In this document: positions 10,699-21,440 of the stretch, one piece after another
How the letters are laid out: each line of letters opens with the position of its first letter
Numbering within the stretch: the stretch's first letter is position 1
Source of the DNA: Heliocidaris erythrogramma
Taxonomy: Eukaryota; Echinodermata; Echinoidea; Camarodonta; Echinometridae
Direction of reading: 5' to 3'
NCBI GenBank assembly: GCA_025617745.1
Contig: CM046854.1
Span: forward strand, 63,693,606-63,757,605
Length of the DNA: 64,000 nt
Notes under the pieces: generated by a model
The model's database searches: none
What the model was told of the DNA's origin: nothing
The model's input: the letters and a program-made list of their open reading frames with translations, nothing else
Position numbers and translations under genes: made by a program

Positions 10699-11044
10699 TT
10701 AACAAAATTAAAGCTGCCACATTTGCCATTGGATTTCAGAAAAATATTTATCAAATGGCACTAACCTCCTCGAATATTTGTCATTTATAATATTGTGCAA
10801 CCAACATTTTGAAAAGATTCATGAATTAATTAATGCAATCTTGTTCAAATTGCCGTTCGAAATTGAAGATAACCCAAAAAACCTTGCAAAATGCAGATGA
10901 TTCATTTCAATCAACGCTAGTCTACGGCTTGTTGGGGAATCATTGCAGTGTGCTGCGATGGAAACAACACAACCTATCGCCTTATAGACTATACCGGACC
11001 CCGCTCCTCAATTAGCAAACAGCAGCAGCAGCACTAGCATAGCC

Positions 11045-11059
11045 GGGGGGGGGGGGGGG
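11045..11059. repeat. G15 homopolymer
   Basis: A pure run of 15 G after GCAGCAGCAGC (11018-11032) and TAGCC. Confidence 0.9.
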
Positions 11060-11229
11060 CAGATATCCCCCTGACATATTTTGACATTAAAAATTGTGCT
11101 CCCCCTTTTAGAAGTGATTTTTAAAAATTTATTTCCATTTTTGAAAAACTGGACCCCATAAAATCTGATCCCCCCAATCAACGACTTTTGGAAGACTGGC
11201 GAAACTGTTTAAAATTTTTGCCCCCCCCC

Positions 11230-11935
11230 CGATGGATTTCTTTCAAATTTTGCATGGTCATGTAACTTGGTATAATCTACACATCTTTACTTTTTGGTGG
11301 TGCTGCCCTCATTGTTCCATCCTTTAAAGTGTCAAAGGTCATTTGTCCATTTATTGCATCTTACTTCTGCATTTCATGACAGATTTTGTTCAAATTTTGT
11401 ATGGAAGTGTATCTTGGTATTAAAAGTCTACTCACGTATAGTTTCTGGTGATGCTGCCATCAGTGTCACATCTTTTATAGGGTCAAAGGTCATACTTTGG
11501 AGGATGGTATGAGTGAACTCTGCAGGCCACATTTCGTAATGGATTTCTTTCAAATTTTGTATGGAGGTGTATCTTGGTACAATCTACAAATTTATACTTT
11601 TTGATAATGCTGCCCTCATTGTTCTGTCCTTTATAGGCTCCAAGGTCATATGTCTTTTGTGCACTCTAACTTCCACATTTCTTGACAGATTTCTTTGAAA
11701 TTTTATATGGAGGTGTGTCTTAGTCAAATCTATACATCTATAGTGTTTGCTGATGCTGCCCCCAGTGTTCCACTTTTTATGGGGTCAAATGTCATATTTT
11801 GGTTGCATGCATTCTGGAGGACACATCTGTTAACTGATTTCTTTCAGATTTTGTATGGAGGTCCATCATAGACTACTCTAGTCCTCTACAGTTTTTGGTG
11901 ATGCTGCCCCCAGTGTTCGTCTTTCATAGGGTCAT
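11230..11935. repeat. About 150-bp tandem array, five units
   Basis: Five diverged units start near 11238, 11387, 11543, 11691 and 11840. Each reads TTTCTTTCAAATTTTGTATG, then GGTGTATCTTGGTA, GGTGATGCTGCCCCCAGTGT and a GGGTCAAAGGTCAT block. Period and block order resemble the DR1-rich element at 8.2 kb, so the two may be distant relatives. The short frame at 11294 is part of a repeat unit. Confidence 0.85.
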
Positions 11936-11939
11936 AGGG

Positions 11940-12085
11940 TCAAAGTTAGACCATAGACAAATTACCTTGCTATTCATAAGGACCTCCATTCATAAGGATC
12001 ACTATTCATAACTGTTCATAAGGACCGCTGTTCGTAACGCGTGTTACATGAATAGCGGTCTTTATGAATAGCGAGCGGACCTTTG
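11940..12085. repeat. GCGGTCCTTATGAATAGCG hairpin element, copy 1
   Basis: Complementary runs (CTATTCATAAGGACC and GCGGTCTTTATGAATAGCG) surround an ACGCGTGTTAC centre, so the segment folds into a long hairpin. Copies with the same core occur at 40561-40828 and 47572-47810. Confidence 0.75.
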
Positions 12086-12254
12086 CAGAGTATCCTCATA
12101 GAAGAAAGAAGATATTGCCTAGCTAGTACATTGACCTCCATGGTAGAAGTAGCAGTAGACGGAAAGGAGGCTACTGTAAATCAAAATTTCTTACTGGGTT
12201 ACCATGGCAATTTCCCTTTAATGCATGGTTATTATGGTTGTAAAATGGTCATAG

Positions 12255-12448
12255 TACAGTCAAACCTGCTTTAGCGACCACCTGTAAAGAAAGACCGCCT
12301 GTCTATAAAGACTACAATTTTTGTTTCCCTTGAAAAGTGTTTCTCTTTGAAACGTTTATTAAAGGAACCTGTACGTAAAGACCTCCTACTCATAAAGACC
12401 GCTTTTCTTGTCTCCCTTGAGTGGTCTTTATAGACAGGTTTCATTGTA
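12255..12448. mobile_element. TA-flanked MITE (TACAGTCAAACCTG ends)
   Basis: The left end TACAGTCAAACCTG and right end CAGGTTTCATTGTA are inverted with two mismatches. The interior repeats GACC(A/G)CCTGT and TATAGACAGG. A relative lies at 49028-49209. TA termini suggest a Tc1/mariner-type target, which is inference. Confidence 0.7.
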
Positions 12449-13507
12449 TTTATAGAAAATGCAGTAATGACTAATCAGTTTTCACTATAGCCCCGTTCAT
12501 ATACGAGAATACCGCAATATTGCCGATGCACATCGGTAAGCAGTTTCTCATGACCATTGAAAACCCCCGTTCATATACGCTGAAAATACCGCAATATTGC
12601 GGTATTTGATTTGGGGCGTATATGAAAGGGTGTCCGCGATAATGCGGTATTCTAGCGCGAACAAGTCGTGCAAGCATTGTTGTTACCCACAAAACTAGCG
12701 GATTTGAAGCAAAATGGCGGGCGGTGATCAAGTAAATTTGCGTATCAAGTTATTCTTTTGCTTTGGTGGTATGATCAGTTTCAACGTGAAATGATCATTA
12801 ATAGAATAAATACGATACAAACGTCACTAATGTACATATTTGTTTAGATAATGTTCCTTAAGCTGAGTGTATTTAACAAAATTATACGAAGTGACATTTG
12901 ACCATATAGATTGTAAAAAAAAAGGGGGGGGGCTTACATCAAAGCGAAGACCATAATTATGATATGTCCATTTAAAGTCCATGGTTAAGCTACTCAACAT
13001 TTGTTTTGTGCGCAAAATTATCAAAAATAATATTTTTCTCCCTTATTCATGAAGGTACATGTACAGATTAACATGTTTATGTATTTCATTTAGGATGTGA
13101 TGCAAGAACACATCACTAATTAGCATATTTTGGGTGCAATTAGGAGAAAACTATTATTTCAAGAAAAATGAAAATTTATGACATTACCTGACCATGTTGC
13201 CAATTAGTGTTTCATTTTCATCACATTTATAAAACACATAACTGCATTATTATTGAGATTTTTCTAAAAATTTTACAGATCTGTTGGTATTAAATACAGT
13301 ACATGCATTCCTACTTTAATTAAAGCAACTTGATGCCAGGTGAATCAAACTAGATACCCATTAAATAAAAGAAAATTCTTATTTTTTTAATCATTGTCTT
13401 CATGGGAATTGTGACATTTATCAAAGTTGTTATTGTTTTAATTATGGAAGTCATTGCTGCTGAATAAATCAGTGAAACACTACTACTGCAGTCAACTATC
13501 TTGTGTT

Positions 13508-13770
13508 TTGTTTGTATATTTTTTTTTGGGGGGGGGATGGAGGGGGGTGAAATATCTTTCTTCATCACTTTCGCATGTGTACTGCCCCTCCTCACTCTCT
13601 CTCTTCCCCTCTCTCATTTATAATCTCTTTATATTCTTCAGTATTCTTTATTGTACCTAAGCCTATTCCCTAACCCATCTCTCACTCCCCCTCTATCTTT
13701 CTCTCCCTCTCTCTCTCATTTGCTCTCAATTTTCCACTTATCCATCTTTCTCCATGACTCTTCTTGTTTC
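13508..13770. repeat. T/G runs and pyrimidine-rich low complexity
   Basis: TTTTTTTT followed by a G run and then C/T-rich DNA (CTCTCTCTCTTCCCCTCTC and similar). No gene. Confidence 0.8.
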
Positions 13771-14135
13771 TGAATAATGTAGTCAACTCAATGAATATGT
13801 GAATGTTAAAGTTTGGTTCATTTTATTACAAACTTCACAGAACATACAGAAAAATACTTTTATCACAAGATAAATTTGTTTATCCAAAATGGACCAATCA
13901 CATGATGTGTACAAATTAACTATAAAACCAATATGTCATAAAAAGGCAAGAACGACATACATGTACATGCACATTTCACAAGTGAAAAAAAGAAGAGAGA
14001 TTAAAATAAAAATTAACTTTAAATAAACGTTTTGGCAATGAAGACTGGCATTCATCTAATACTGCTAGTTTATCTAAAAGTTAAAAAGATTACTATCAAT
14101 GAACACTGAAAAATTGTATATTATATGTATCACTT

Positions 14136-14315
14136 AAATTTTTTTACATATTTCTCATAGCAGTTATAAAACATTGACTTACAAAAGCACTCTATCCTAA
14201 TCCTTCGGCGAGCATCATGCCTCGCTACACAAGCTGCAACTTTTGCAGCTTTCTTACGGATGCAGTTTATAAGAATCGGTATCTGTAATATTGCGGTATT
14301 TTTCCTAGGTTCCTA
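14136..14315 (-). pseudogene. Possible minus-strand exon inside the 12.49-14.45 kb element
   Basis: About 60 codons are open from just after an in-frame TAG (about 14316) to a TGA at about 14136. There is no ATG near the start, so it would have to be a terminal exon; a TTTTGCAG acceptor-like motif lies just upstream on the minus strand. The composition is Lys/Arg/Cys-rich, unlike chance AT-rich translations nearby. No family is recognised and confidence is low. Confidence 0.2.
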
Positions 14316-14573
14316 TCTGCAAAATAAGCGTAGAAAAGGAGGAAGCAAATACCGCACTATTTCATATACGCAGCCATCGGTAGCACATCCGCAAAATTGC
14401 CGCAACATTTGCGGTAATTTTGCGGATAGGTGGCGTATTACATATGAACAGGGTTTATGATGAAGCCTGCATCAAAGTCACTTAAATTTAGCTGCCTTTG
14501 GCATTGATCAACTGTTGGTTTTACCCTAGGAAGTTGCCTACCCTCAATTGTATTGTTGTTGTTATTATCATTA

Positions 14574-14792
14574 CTAGCCACAAATGTAAAAATTACCACA
14601 AATGTCAAAACATTGCACCTGCAAATGTCAAAATAACCACAAATGTCATAACATGTCAACCACAAGTGTAAAAATAACCACAAATGTAATAAAAATCGCC
14701 CACAAATGTAAAAACATTTCGCCTACAAATGTAAGAATTTCCATTTTTAACACAAATGTCATAACACGTCGACCGCAAATGTAAAAACTCAT
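14574..14792. repeat. CCACAAATGTAAAAAT short tandem array (outer foldback domain, left)
   Basis: About eleven imperfect units of roughly 19-20 bp (CACAAATGT followed by CAAAA, AAAAA or CATAAC). One reverse-complement unit (CTACATTTGTGTTATA) lies at 17447-17462, beyond the inverted inner array, so this array seems to be the outer domain of a larger foldback structure. Confidence 0.75.
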
Positions 14793-14837
14793 TGCTTGGA
14801 AATAATGCACCGATGTAAGTTATTATGGTAAATTGCC

Positions 14838-15492
14838 ACTTGGTCTAATGTCAATTGGTCTAAAAACCAAATGGTCCAACATCATTCGGTCTATTCGTCC
14901 ATCACCAATTCGTCTAATGTACATTTCGTCTAATATACATTTCGTCTAATAGCCATTTGGTGTAATAGTCAGTTTAATCACTTCGTCTAATCACTACTTC
15001 CTCTATAGCCAATTCGTCTAAAACCTATTTGGTTTAATACCCATTTAGTCTAAACATCACATGGTCTAATAATCAGTTCGTCTAATGTTCACTTGGTCGA
15101 ATCTATTTCGGCTAAAAACAATTGGTCTAATAACCAAATGGTCTAATCATCATTTCGTCTAATAGCCATTTTGTCTAAATTAACCCAGTTGGTCTAACAT
15201 CCACATCTTCAAATTATCACTTCATCTTATTACCATTTTTGCTAATCATCGTTTGGTCCAATTCTCAGTTCGTCTAATCAACAAATTGGCTAAACCCAGT
15301 TGGTCTAATACCCATGTGGTCTACACATCATTTGGTCCATTTGTCAGTTAGTCTAACCTCAGTTGGTCTATAATCATATAGTCAACACTCATTTAGTCTA
15401 ATAACCATTTGGTATAATTGTCATTTGGTCTAATTACCATTTGGTCTAATCATCATTTCGTCTAATGACCAACTGGGCTAATTTCTTGTTTT
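14838..15492. repeat. CATTTGGTCTAATAAC 16-bp subrepeat array (inner foldback domain, left)
   Basis: About 40 units of 15-17 bp (ATTTCGTCTAATAGCC, CATTTGGTCTAATAAC and variants) run head to tail. The inverse sequence (AGACCAAATGG, TTATTGGACCAAC) appears at 16569-16612 and 17266-17396, giving inverted arms around a central 1.1-1.7 kb. This two-domain modular layout resembles sea urchin TU foldback elements known from the literature. Confidence 0.85.
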
Positions 15493-15579
15493 CCCTCTAC
15501 AATACTACTCTAGGTGGCTTTGACTAAACAGGCCGAAATTTTTGAACTTTTTTTGCAGTAATTGCATGTTATATTTGTT

Positions 15580-16107
15580 TTTTTTTTAGGGGGGGGGGGG
15601 GATGGGGGAGTACAAAAAGGAGGAGAAAAGGGTGACCTGATCGAGCATGGCATGAATAATTGTTTTAATGCACTTTGCTTTGTTATATTGTTTTTTATCC
15701 CTTTATTTCTTTCGCTATATATATAGCTTTATCCTTCTATCATTTCTATATTTTTCGTTATGTTATTCCTTGGGTTTATCCTTTCATTTTCCATATTTCC
15801 TTTAGTTGTGTTATTCTTTAATTCCTTCTATCACCTCTTCCATCTTTCCATATGTTAATCTTTACATTATTTCTTTTATCATGTTTCTCTTTCTCTCTTT
15901 ATTCCTTGGTTTATCTTTCTATCATTTTGCCTATTTTGCATTATTCTTTCTGCTTTTCATCTCTAATTTCGTTATATTATTTTTCTTCTTCTTCTTTCTT
16001 TTTTTGTTTGTTTGGGCAGCGGGGGGGGGGGGGGGGGGGGGGGGGGGCTTGTTTACAATCTTCTCTTCCATATTTCTTAATGGGTTTTTTTTAATTCTTC
16101 TACCATT

Positions 16108-16138
<31 letters not shown>

Positions 16139-16300
16139 ATCTTTACGTTAGGCCTATGTCTTTATCCTTCCATCCCATTACTTGCAATCTTCTCTATTGC
16201 ATTGTTATTCATCGATTTTTCTTCACGTCCGTCTTTCCTTATAGTACTCTTTATATTCATTCTTCCATCATCTCTCTCATTGTGCCATCCTGTTTGTATT
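15580..16300. repeat. Pyrimidine-rich low-complexity core with G27 run
   Basis: Centre of the foldback region, with long T/C-rich stretches, (CT)n near 16109-16132 and a pure 27-G run (16021-16047). The 205-residue frame across it is a Phe/Leu/Ser artefact of base composition. Confidence 0.8.
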
Positions 16301-16568
16301 CGTTATTATCATCGATATAACTACATGTACCACAATGCAGGGAAATGGAACACTTTTCAACATTTTGCGAGCGAGCGAAGCGAGCAGCCAAACATTATTA
16401 TAATGTATATCTTTAAAATGTGATCTCTTTTAAATATATATATATATTGTGCATTGTGCATAATCATTAAACAAAATTATATGAAACGTGTCTACTCAAA
16501 AAGTGAAGGGACTGCAGCCCCAACACCACCCACCCCCCCCCCCCCCCCCACCCCCGGCCCGGTTACAA

Positions 16569-16612
16569 AATTGCCAAATAGACCAAATGGCCATTAGACG
16601 AATTGACCCGCC
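16569..16612. repeat. Inverted fragment of the GGTCTAAT array
   Basis: AAATAGACCAAATGGCCATT and AGACGAATTG are reverse complements of the 14.8-15.5 kb units. They lie just after a C-run (16531-16549). Confidence 0.6.
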
Positions 16613-17265
16613 GCCTCAAAACCTACAATAAGTCGCACGGACCACAACGTAGCAAACAGCCCAAAATAGTAAATTTGCTTGGATCAGTCGATTTTATGTT
16701 TTTGATAGAAATGGGTAGTTTCATTATCATTCTATCATGTCTCAAGTTTGTGAGTCGTAATTCGACTTAGAAATATGTTTTGGGGGCATTTTAAAATGAC
16801 TCCTTTTTTTCACCTGTCGAGCTAATGAATGTTTGGAGAGCTTTTGTAATACTTTCATTCAATGCCAAACTACTACTTTACCTCTAAAGGTATTAAATTG
16901 ATTTTTGGAGTGAGTAATGAATAGGTCCTCCTGGAGCAGTGTGCCAAAATTCAGCCTAATCTGATAATCCCTTCATACCGGTTGCTATGGCCATTTGAAT
17001 ACCCAGTTTTACTTGGGCGCACACAGAGAGCGAAGGTTTAGCACTCTTTTGTTCCGAACTTAAACGGCCATTTTCTCTGAATAGGAGTTATTGATTGCTG
17101 GTTACATACTGATTCTAAATGTGATATTTAAAGGTGTTATCATTGAGTAAACTAGGCAAGTGATATACCATTGGAAAGCTGAGAATCTCCACTTTCAGAT
17201 AATATATAAAACAAAAAAATAATTTTGGCGACTTATTGTAGGTTTTGAGGCGTCGGGTCACATAT

Positions 17266-17463
17266 AGACCAAATGGTAATTGGACGAGAATGATGATTAG
17301 GCCAATTGGTTATTGGACCAACTAATATTAGACCGAATGATGTTAGACCAATAGGCTATTAGACCAACTGGCTGTAGACCAAGTGGCAATAAACCCTTTA
17401 TTTTTAATCAAAATAACAGCGTGCGTTGTATAGTGTAGGCCCTCTACATTTGTGTTATATTTG
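17266..17463. repeat. Right arm of the foldback element
   Basis: Units AGACCAAATGGTAATTGGAC, TTATTGGACCAACTAATATT and GACCAACTGGCTGTAGACCA are inverted copies of the left inner array. They are followed at 17447-17462 by an inverted outer-domain unit. The right arm is much shorter than the left, so the element is asymmetric or decayed. Confidence 0.75.
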
Positions 17464-17646
17464 ATTTCAGGCATTCAGGTTTCAGGCATTTCTCAACCAT
17501 TAAATATTTCATCATTAAAAATCGCGTGAATAAAAAAAGTAATATTACCATATCAGACATCTGATCAATGCAATTTTTACATTTTATTGCCCGGCTTTGC
17601 CGGGGTATTGCGCGGTTTCGAAAGTCAATTGGATTTTGCGTGTTAA

Positions 17647-18118
17647 AGGGAAGGTAAACCCTGGCGATTTAGTTAGCTGTTTAGTTGAAGGGCACATTGT
17701 TGATTATATATGTTGAATTTCAACACATTTGGGCCCCCCTAACGCTATCAACAAGTAGTTAGAAATATCATTTTGTCATCTGCTAGAAGGTCGTATATCG
17801 ATCGTGTGCGTCGCCATTTTGAACAGATAAGCCCCGCCCTGTGACGTTTTGTCGGACCTCTCGGACAAGAAGTACCCGGATGCCGCCATTATTACACGTT
17901 TCAAAATGGTGTACTGCCAGGCGTTCGGATGCTCCAAGCGGTCGGGAAAAGGAGGAAATTTGAGTTTCCATTCCTTTCCTAACAAGGAGAAGAATAGAGA
18001 ACTATTTTGGAAGTGGGCTACAGCCGTTAAAGTGGAAAAATTTCTGTCGAACTCGTTAAAAAAAAACCCCAGCTCGATTGAGTGGAAAATCACGGAGAAA
18101 AGTGATTTCAAACAAAAG

Positions 18119-18158
<40 letters not shown>

Positions 18159-18165
18159 TTAGCCA
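17647..18165 (+). mobile_element. 5' end of a TTAA-type transposon with THAP gene remnant
   Basis: The segment opens with TTAA (17643-17646) then AGGGAAGGTAAACCC, terminal bases resembling the other TTAA elements in this window. About 260 bp in lies a THAP-type N-terminus (next entry). The right side dissolves into a (CAGA)n microsatellite at 18122-18161, so the remainder is missing. THAP-bearing transposases are known in P and Kolobok superfamilies. The TTAA site favours Kolobok, which is inference. Confidence 0.65.
17906..18120 (+). pseudogene. THAP zinc-finger domain, degenerate (transposase-like)
   Basis: Starting at ATG 17906 the product reads MVYCQAFGCSKRSGKGG, NLSFHSFPNKEKN and LFWKWATAVK. 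This matches the start of a THAP DNA-binding domain: the first two zinc-binding cysteines (residues 4 and 9, spacing C-x4-C), the FH.FP block (about residues 22-26) and the invariant Trp. The second half should carry C-x2-H as in a CSEHF motif. Here the equivalent stretch (18075-18115) reads SSIEWKITEKSDF with no Cys or His, which suggests small indels have destroyed the second pair of zinc ligands. No transposase catalytic domain follows. The frame upstream of 17906 back to 17849 is also open. It is a broken mobile-element gene, not a host THAP factor. Confidence 0.7.
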
Positions 18166-18210
18166 AATTATAGTAAGGATTATTATTACTATTATTATTA
18201 TTATTACAAC
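18122..18210. repeat. (CAGA)n and (ATT)n microsatellites
   Basis: CAGACAGACAGACAGACAGA at 18124-18158, then ATT triplets at 18180-18206. Confidence 0.9.
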
Positions 18211-18360
18211 ATTATATCCTACGTTACGGGGAATCCTATCAATGCGGTTTATTCCATCACAAAAGAAATTTGACGTTACGGTGAAAGTGTCCGTGCGTTA
18301 AGGCGAATGATAACAATAGGCTGAGATAAAAGGATTTCCCCTGACGCTGGAATAAGAGTT

Positions 18361-18418
18361 AGTACATGTAGTAGTAGGCCTAGTAGTAGTAGTAGTAGTA
18401 GTAGTAGTAGCAGTAGTT
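18361..18418. repeat. (AGT)n microsatellite
   Basis: A run of AGT triplets broken by one AGTAGGCCT. Confidence 0.9.
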
Positions 18419-18609
18419 TAGGGCTTAACAAACTCTACAATACCTTTAACTTAAGCATCGTTTTGTTGCTGATTAATTTGCTCAGACCACTGAGATTTTA
18501 CTTGGTCTATACATGTACTTGTACATGTTATGCCATACATGATCTAGTGAACACATGTGTACATTGAATACTGCATTCATCAGAGATGATGCTTGTAAAT
18601 GATCATGAC

Positions 18610-18640
<31 letters not shown>

Positions 18641-18682
18641 ACTCTTTCTCTCTCTCGTTCTATCTCTCTCTCTCTTTATTAC
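18610..18682. repeat. (CT)n microsatellite
   Basis: CT dinucleotides with interruptions. The Ser/Leu-rich frame starting at 18586 is an artefact of this tract. Confidence 0.9.
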
Positions 18683-18914
18683 TACTTAAATTTCATTTCT
18701 TTTGCTGTATGTATAGGAGAAGTCCTTTAGTTTTAGTTTCACTAACTTCAATACGTTGTGTACATGTACATTTCTCATTGGTTGACTGGAAACTGGATCT
18801 TTTGTATGATGTGCTATTCTGTGATTGGTCAGTTTTATTGCTGACAGGAGCATGTTACACTGAAGGCCTGATCTGTGTGCTAGGACAGAATCATACTAAG
18901 CAGGGGCAGCTACA

Positions 18915-19060
18915 GTCCTGATTTTGTAAAAAAGGGGGCACAATCCCCCAAAAGTACACAATCAAGGGGGAGGGGGGGGGGGGGGGGTTGTTGTATGTCA
19001 GTTGGGTTTCAAAAGAGGGGGCACTGGTTGGTTTCCCCCTGCGTAAATCTGCCAATCATG
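18915..19060. repeat. G-rich element fragment
   Basis: Two similar blocks, AAAAAGGGGGCACAATCCCC and AAAGAGGGGGCACTGG, surround a G run near 18971-18987. Probably a repeat fragment. No coding content. Confidence 0.35.
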
Positions 19061-20150
19061 TAGGATCAGACTACATGTACACGTACATGTAGCAAAAACA
19101 GTTTTATTGATGCCTTTTTCCCTGGTGATGGACATTCATACATGTACTTGTTACTGTAATTGTTTTGCTTTGCATTTAGTTCCCATGATTTTTCCGTAGG
19201 GGGGGGGGGATCATGCCCCCTCCTCTAGCCTCTTAATCTATTTTTATCTCACCATAATTTATGAAAGGGTTTGTTCATGCAAACATATTTTCTGCTTATC
19301 TCTCAGTTTTCACACCAGTTTTGTCTGGAAGTTACGTGAGGGATAGATGACTGTGCTACTAAGTTGATAGTCTGCAGGCACAGACCCTATTGTCACATCA
19401 ATTGATCAAACTTCATAAAGCCTTGAGCCTATCCTAATTGAGGGCCTACATGTACATGTATTAAGATAAATCTTACAGTTCAGACCATGTTATGTGATAT
19501 TAATAAAAGGGATTTGTGCCTGCTTATTATCTGATCATCGAGATAAACCATTAGTCTGGAAGATAGGCTAGATGAGCTGCTGCTGGGATGATGTCCCAAG
19601 CCATAGAGAGTAAACAAACCACTCATCACAGCATCATCCCTACTGACCTCCCTGATTCATAATGACTCATCCTACAAGACAACATGAATATGCATGCGTT
19701 GCTATATTAAGGTATGCTGTATTCAGCAGCCGTATAGACCAGTGCATTGTGCAGTAGGGGTGTCCATGCTTTATATGAAAAGGGCACAAATATTTGAAAT
19801 TTTCCCAAGTGATGCTGAAAGAATTTCTTGAGGGAAGTCCACCCTGCAATCAGCTTGCTTTTAGAAGAAACAGAACTATTAAAGGAGAATTAAGCCCTGA
19901 TTACAAATTTACTTATATTGGAAGGGGTAATATTTTCCTACTTATTGGCCTAAATCATTTTCTAATAAGATATCAGAAAAGGGTGTAAATAAATAAACTC
20001 AAAATTTAATCCCAGTAAATTGTCTATAAAACAAGCTTCATTTTAATGAGCAACCACTTCAAGATATTTAGGCTGGTACAGAAAGATAACTCACAAAAAA
20101 GCTCTGCAAAAATGTAAATAAAAAAAAATCTCGTTTTGTGTATGTTCCTA
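19061..20150. other. Intronic sequence, no gene seen
   Basis: TACATGTAC motifs, a G run (19199-19209) and a degraded AGGGAAGTCCACCCTG end of the TTAA family near 19831-19846. Short frames are not convincing. Confidence 0.45.
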
Positions 20151-20154
20151 TAGG

Positions 20155-20660
20155 GAAATGCCATGGTGTCCTCAGTAACAACCGTTACATAGAATATTGA
20201 AAATTATTTTAAACTTTTATTGTTGAGCACAAATGTTAATATACTTTAATTTGTTAAAATTGCAGCTAATATTATTGTGATAACAGTGCAGAATTTTACT
20301 CTGGGTACTTATTTTAGGCATGTTCAAAATTATGCGTAACGCGCGTTGCGGTTGGACACCAAAGAGAAAGAGGCAAGCAGATTCTTCCCAAATATTTTAC
20401 ACAATCTATAATCTTTTCTTTGGGGTACCCATCCTAGAAAGCAATTTGGAAAAATCAGAAACTACTGTAGAGACTAGAAGAAACTTGCATAATGAAAGTT
20501 CAAAATTACATGCGTAACGGTTGTTACAGAGGACACCAAAAATTTGGCAGATTGATTTTCAATATTCCCATCAACCTTTTTTAGGATATCAGCGTAACGG
20601 TTGTCGCACAAAAATGCAGTGGACACCAAGCATAACACGCGTTACGCTCCGTTTATAATG
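20155..20660. repeat. GTAACGGTTGTTAC / GGACACCAAA repeat element
   Basis: GGTGTCCTCAGTAACAACCG (20164-20183) is inverted relative to GTAACGGTTGTTACAGAGGA (20513-20532). Related phrases recur at 20332-20360 (GCGTAACGCGCGTTGCGG) and 20588-20648 (ending AACACGCGTTACGCTCC). This is a palindromic, probably non-autonomous repeat. The short frame at 20320 lies inside and is not convincing. Confidence 0.65.
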
Positions 20661-20959
20661 GCATTTTTAGTATAAAAAATGTTTATTAACAGGATTTTTT
20701 TGCATGTGTTGAAAAGTATGCATCTTTTTGAAGAAGTTCAGGCAAAGACACTCACAGAAAATGTAGAGTTTGGTTGTGTATGATGCACTTGGTCTTAGGA
20801 CCGCTAGTCATGTCACAATTTTGGTGTCCAAAAATCATCAATTTTTAAGCCTTCTGCTTTAAAAAAGGCATGAAAGTTTTCACCTGGTTTTATTTCCAAT
20901 ATCTTCCCTATATGTGAGCAACATATCCTGAACGTTTTAAGTCTTGATAGTGTTTAAAA

Positions 20960-21440
20960 TCTGAAATAGAGCTGATCAAACTTGATCTCTTTAAATCTCT
21001 CCAGTATTGGAAACATACACATATAGTAGTCTAACAAGTAGGAATAAATAACACCTTTGAACACTATCAAAATTTGAGCAAAATCAGATAAGAAACAAGA
21101 AAGATATGAATTTTTAAAAGTTGTTATCAATCGAACAAAAAGAATTCTGTGACGTATCTTGCGAGCTTCTCTCCCATTTGCCCTGTACTGAAAAAGCATA
21201 AATTTCCTTTATCGCCAAAGAAAATACTGTATCATACATGCACCTTAGATATAATAATTTCGCTTTTACACAAAACCGGTATGATACAAATGTGGTATGA
21301 TACAAATGTATTCCCTCATCAAGAACATTTAACAAAAAGGAAATTTATGAAAATTCATGACTTTCTTTATATTTCATAACGTATTTTGCTCAAACTTTCA
21401 ATGATCTTTTATTTAATTTTTCTGGTTCTTTTAAACGAAC
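20960..21440. mobile_element. AGGGAAAGTCCACC (TTAA) family, diverged internal copy
   Basis: Carries the internal blocks shared with the copies at 39.3, 44.6 and 48.3 kb: TTTTTAAAAGTTGTTATCAA, GTGACGTATCTTGCGAGC, CTCCCATTTGCC, and a tail with ATTTTGCTCAAACTTTCAAT. Ends are not recognisable. Confidence 0.6.

Larger units (their letters stand above)
12490..14454. mobile_element. About 2-kb TIR element with GCGGTATT subterminal hairpins
   Basis: The left end GCCCCGTTCATATACGAGAA and right end TACATATGAACAGGGT (14439-14454) are inverted. Both ends carry several copies of ATACCGCAATATTGCGGTAT-like hairpins (12510-12660 and 14280-14430). Unlike the short MITEs, the 1.5-kb interior may hold gene remains. 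On the minus strand, 14136-14315 is open and encodes a basic stretch containing KKAAKVAACVARHDARRRIR and CFCKSMFYNCYEKY before a stop. An AATAAA-like signal (GTAATAAAATG) reads minus near 13820-13832. I do not recognise the product. It could be a last exon of an accessory transposon protein or chance. Confidence 0.7.

Noticed and set aside
10375-10790. Overlapping frames on both strands near 10.5 kb
   Set aside because: They coincide with the GC-rich TTAA MITE. Open frames on both strands reflect base composition.
14838-15492. CRISPR-like array of short repeats
   Set aside because: Repeats are degenerate, directly adjacent with no unique spacers, in eukaryotic DNA, and have an inverted counterpart. 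This is a foldback arm.
15806-16423. Open frame of 205 codons on the + strand
   Set aside because: Phe/Leu/Ser-rich translation of a T/C-rich tract and the G27 run, with no domain or codon structure.
17776-18159. Minus-strand frame of 127 codons opposite the THAP remnant
   Set aside because: Begins in the (CAGA)n repeat (Cys/Leu/Ser/Val pattern) and is antisense to a sequence with clear THAP features on the + strand.
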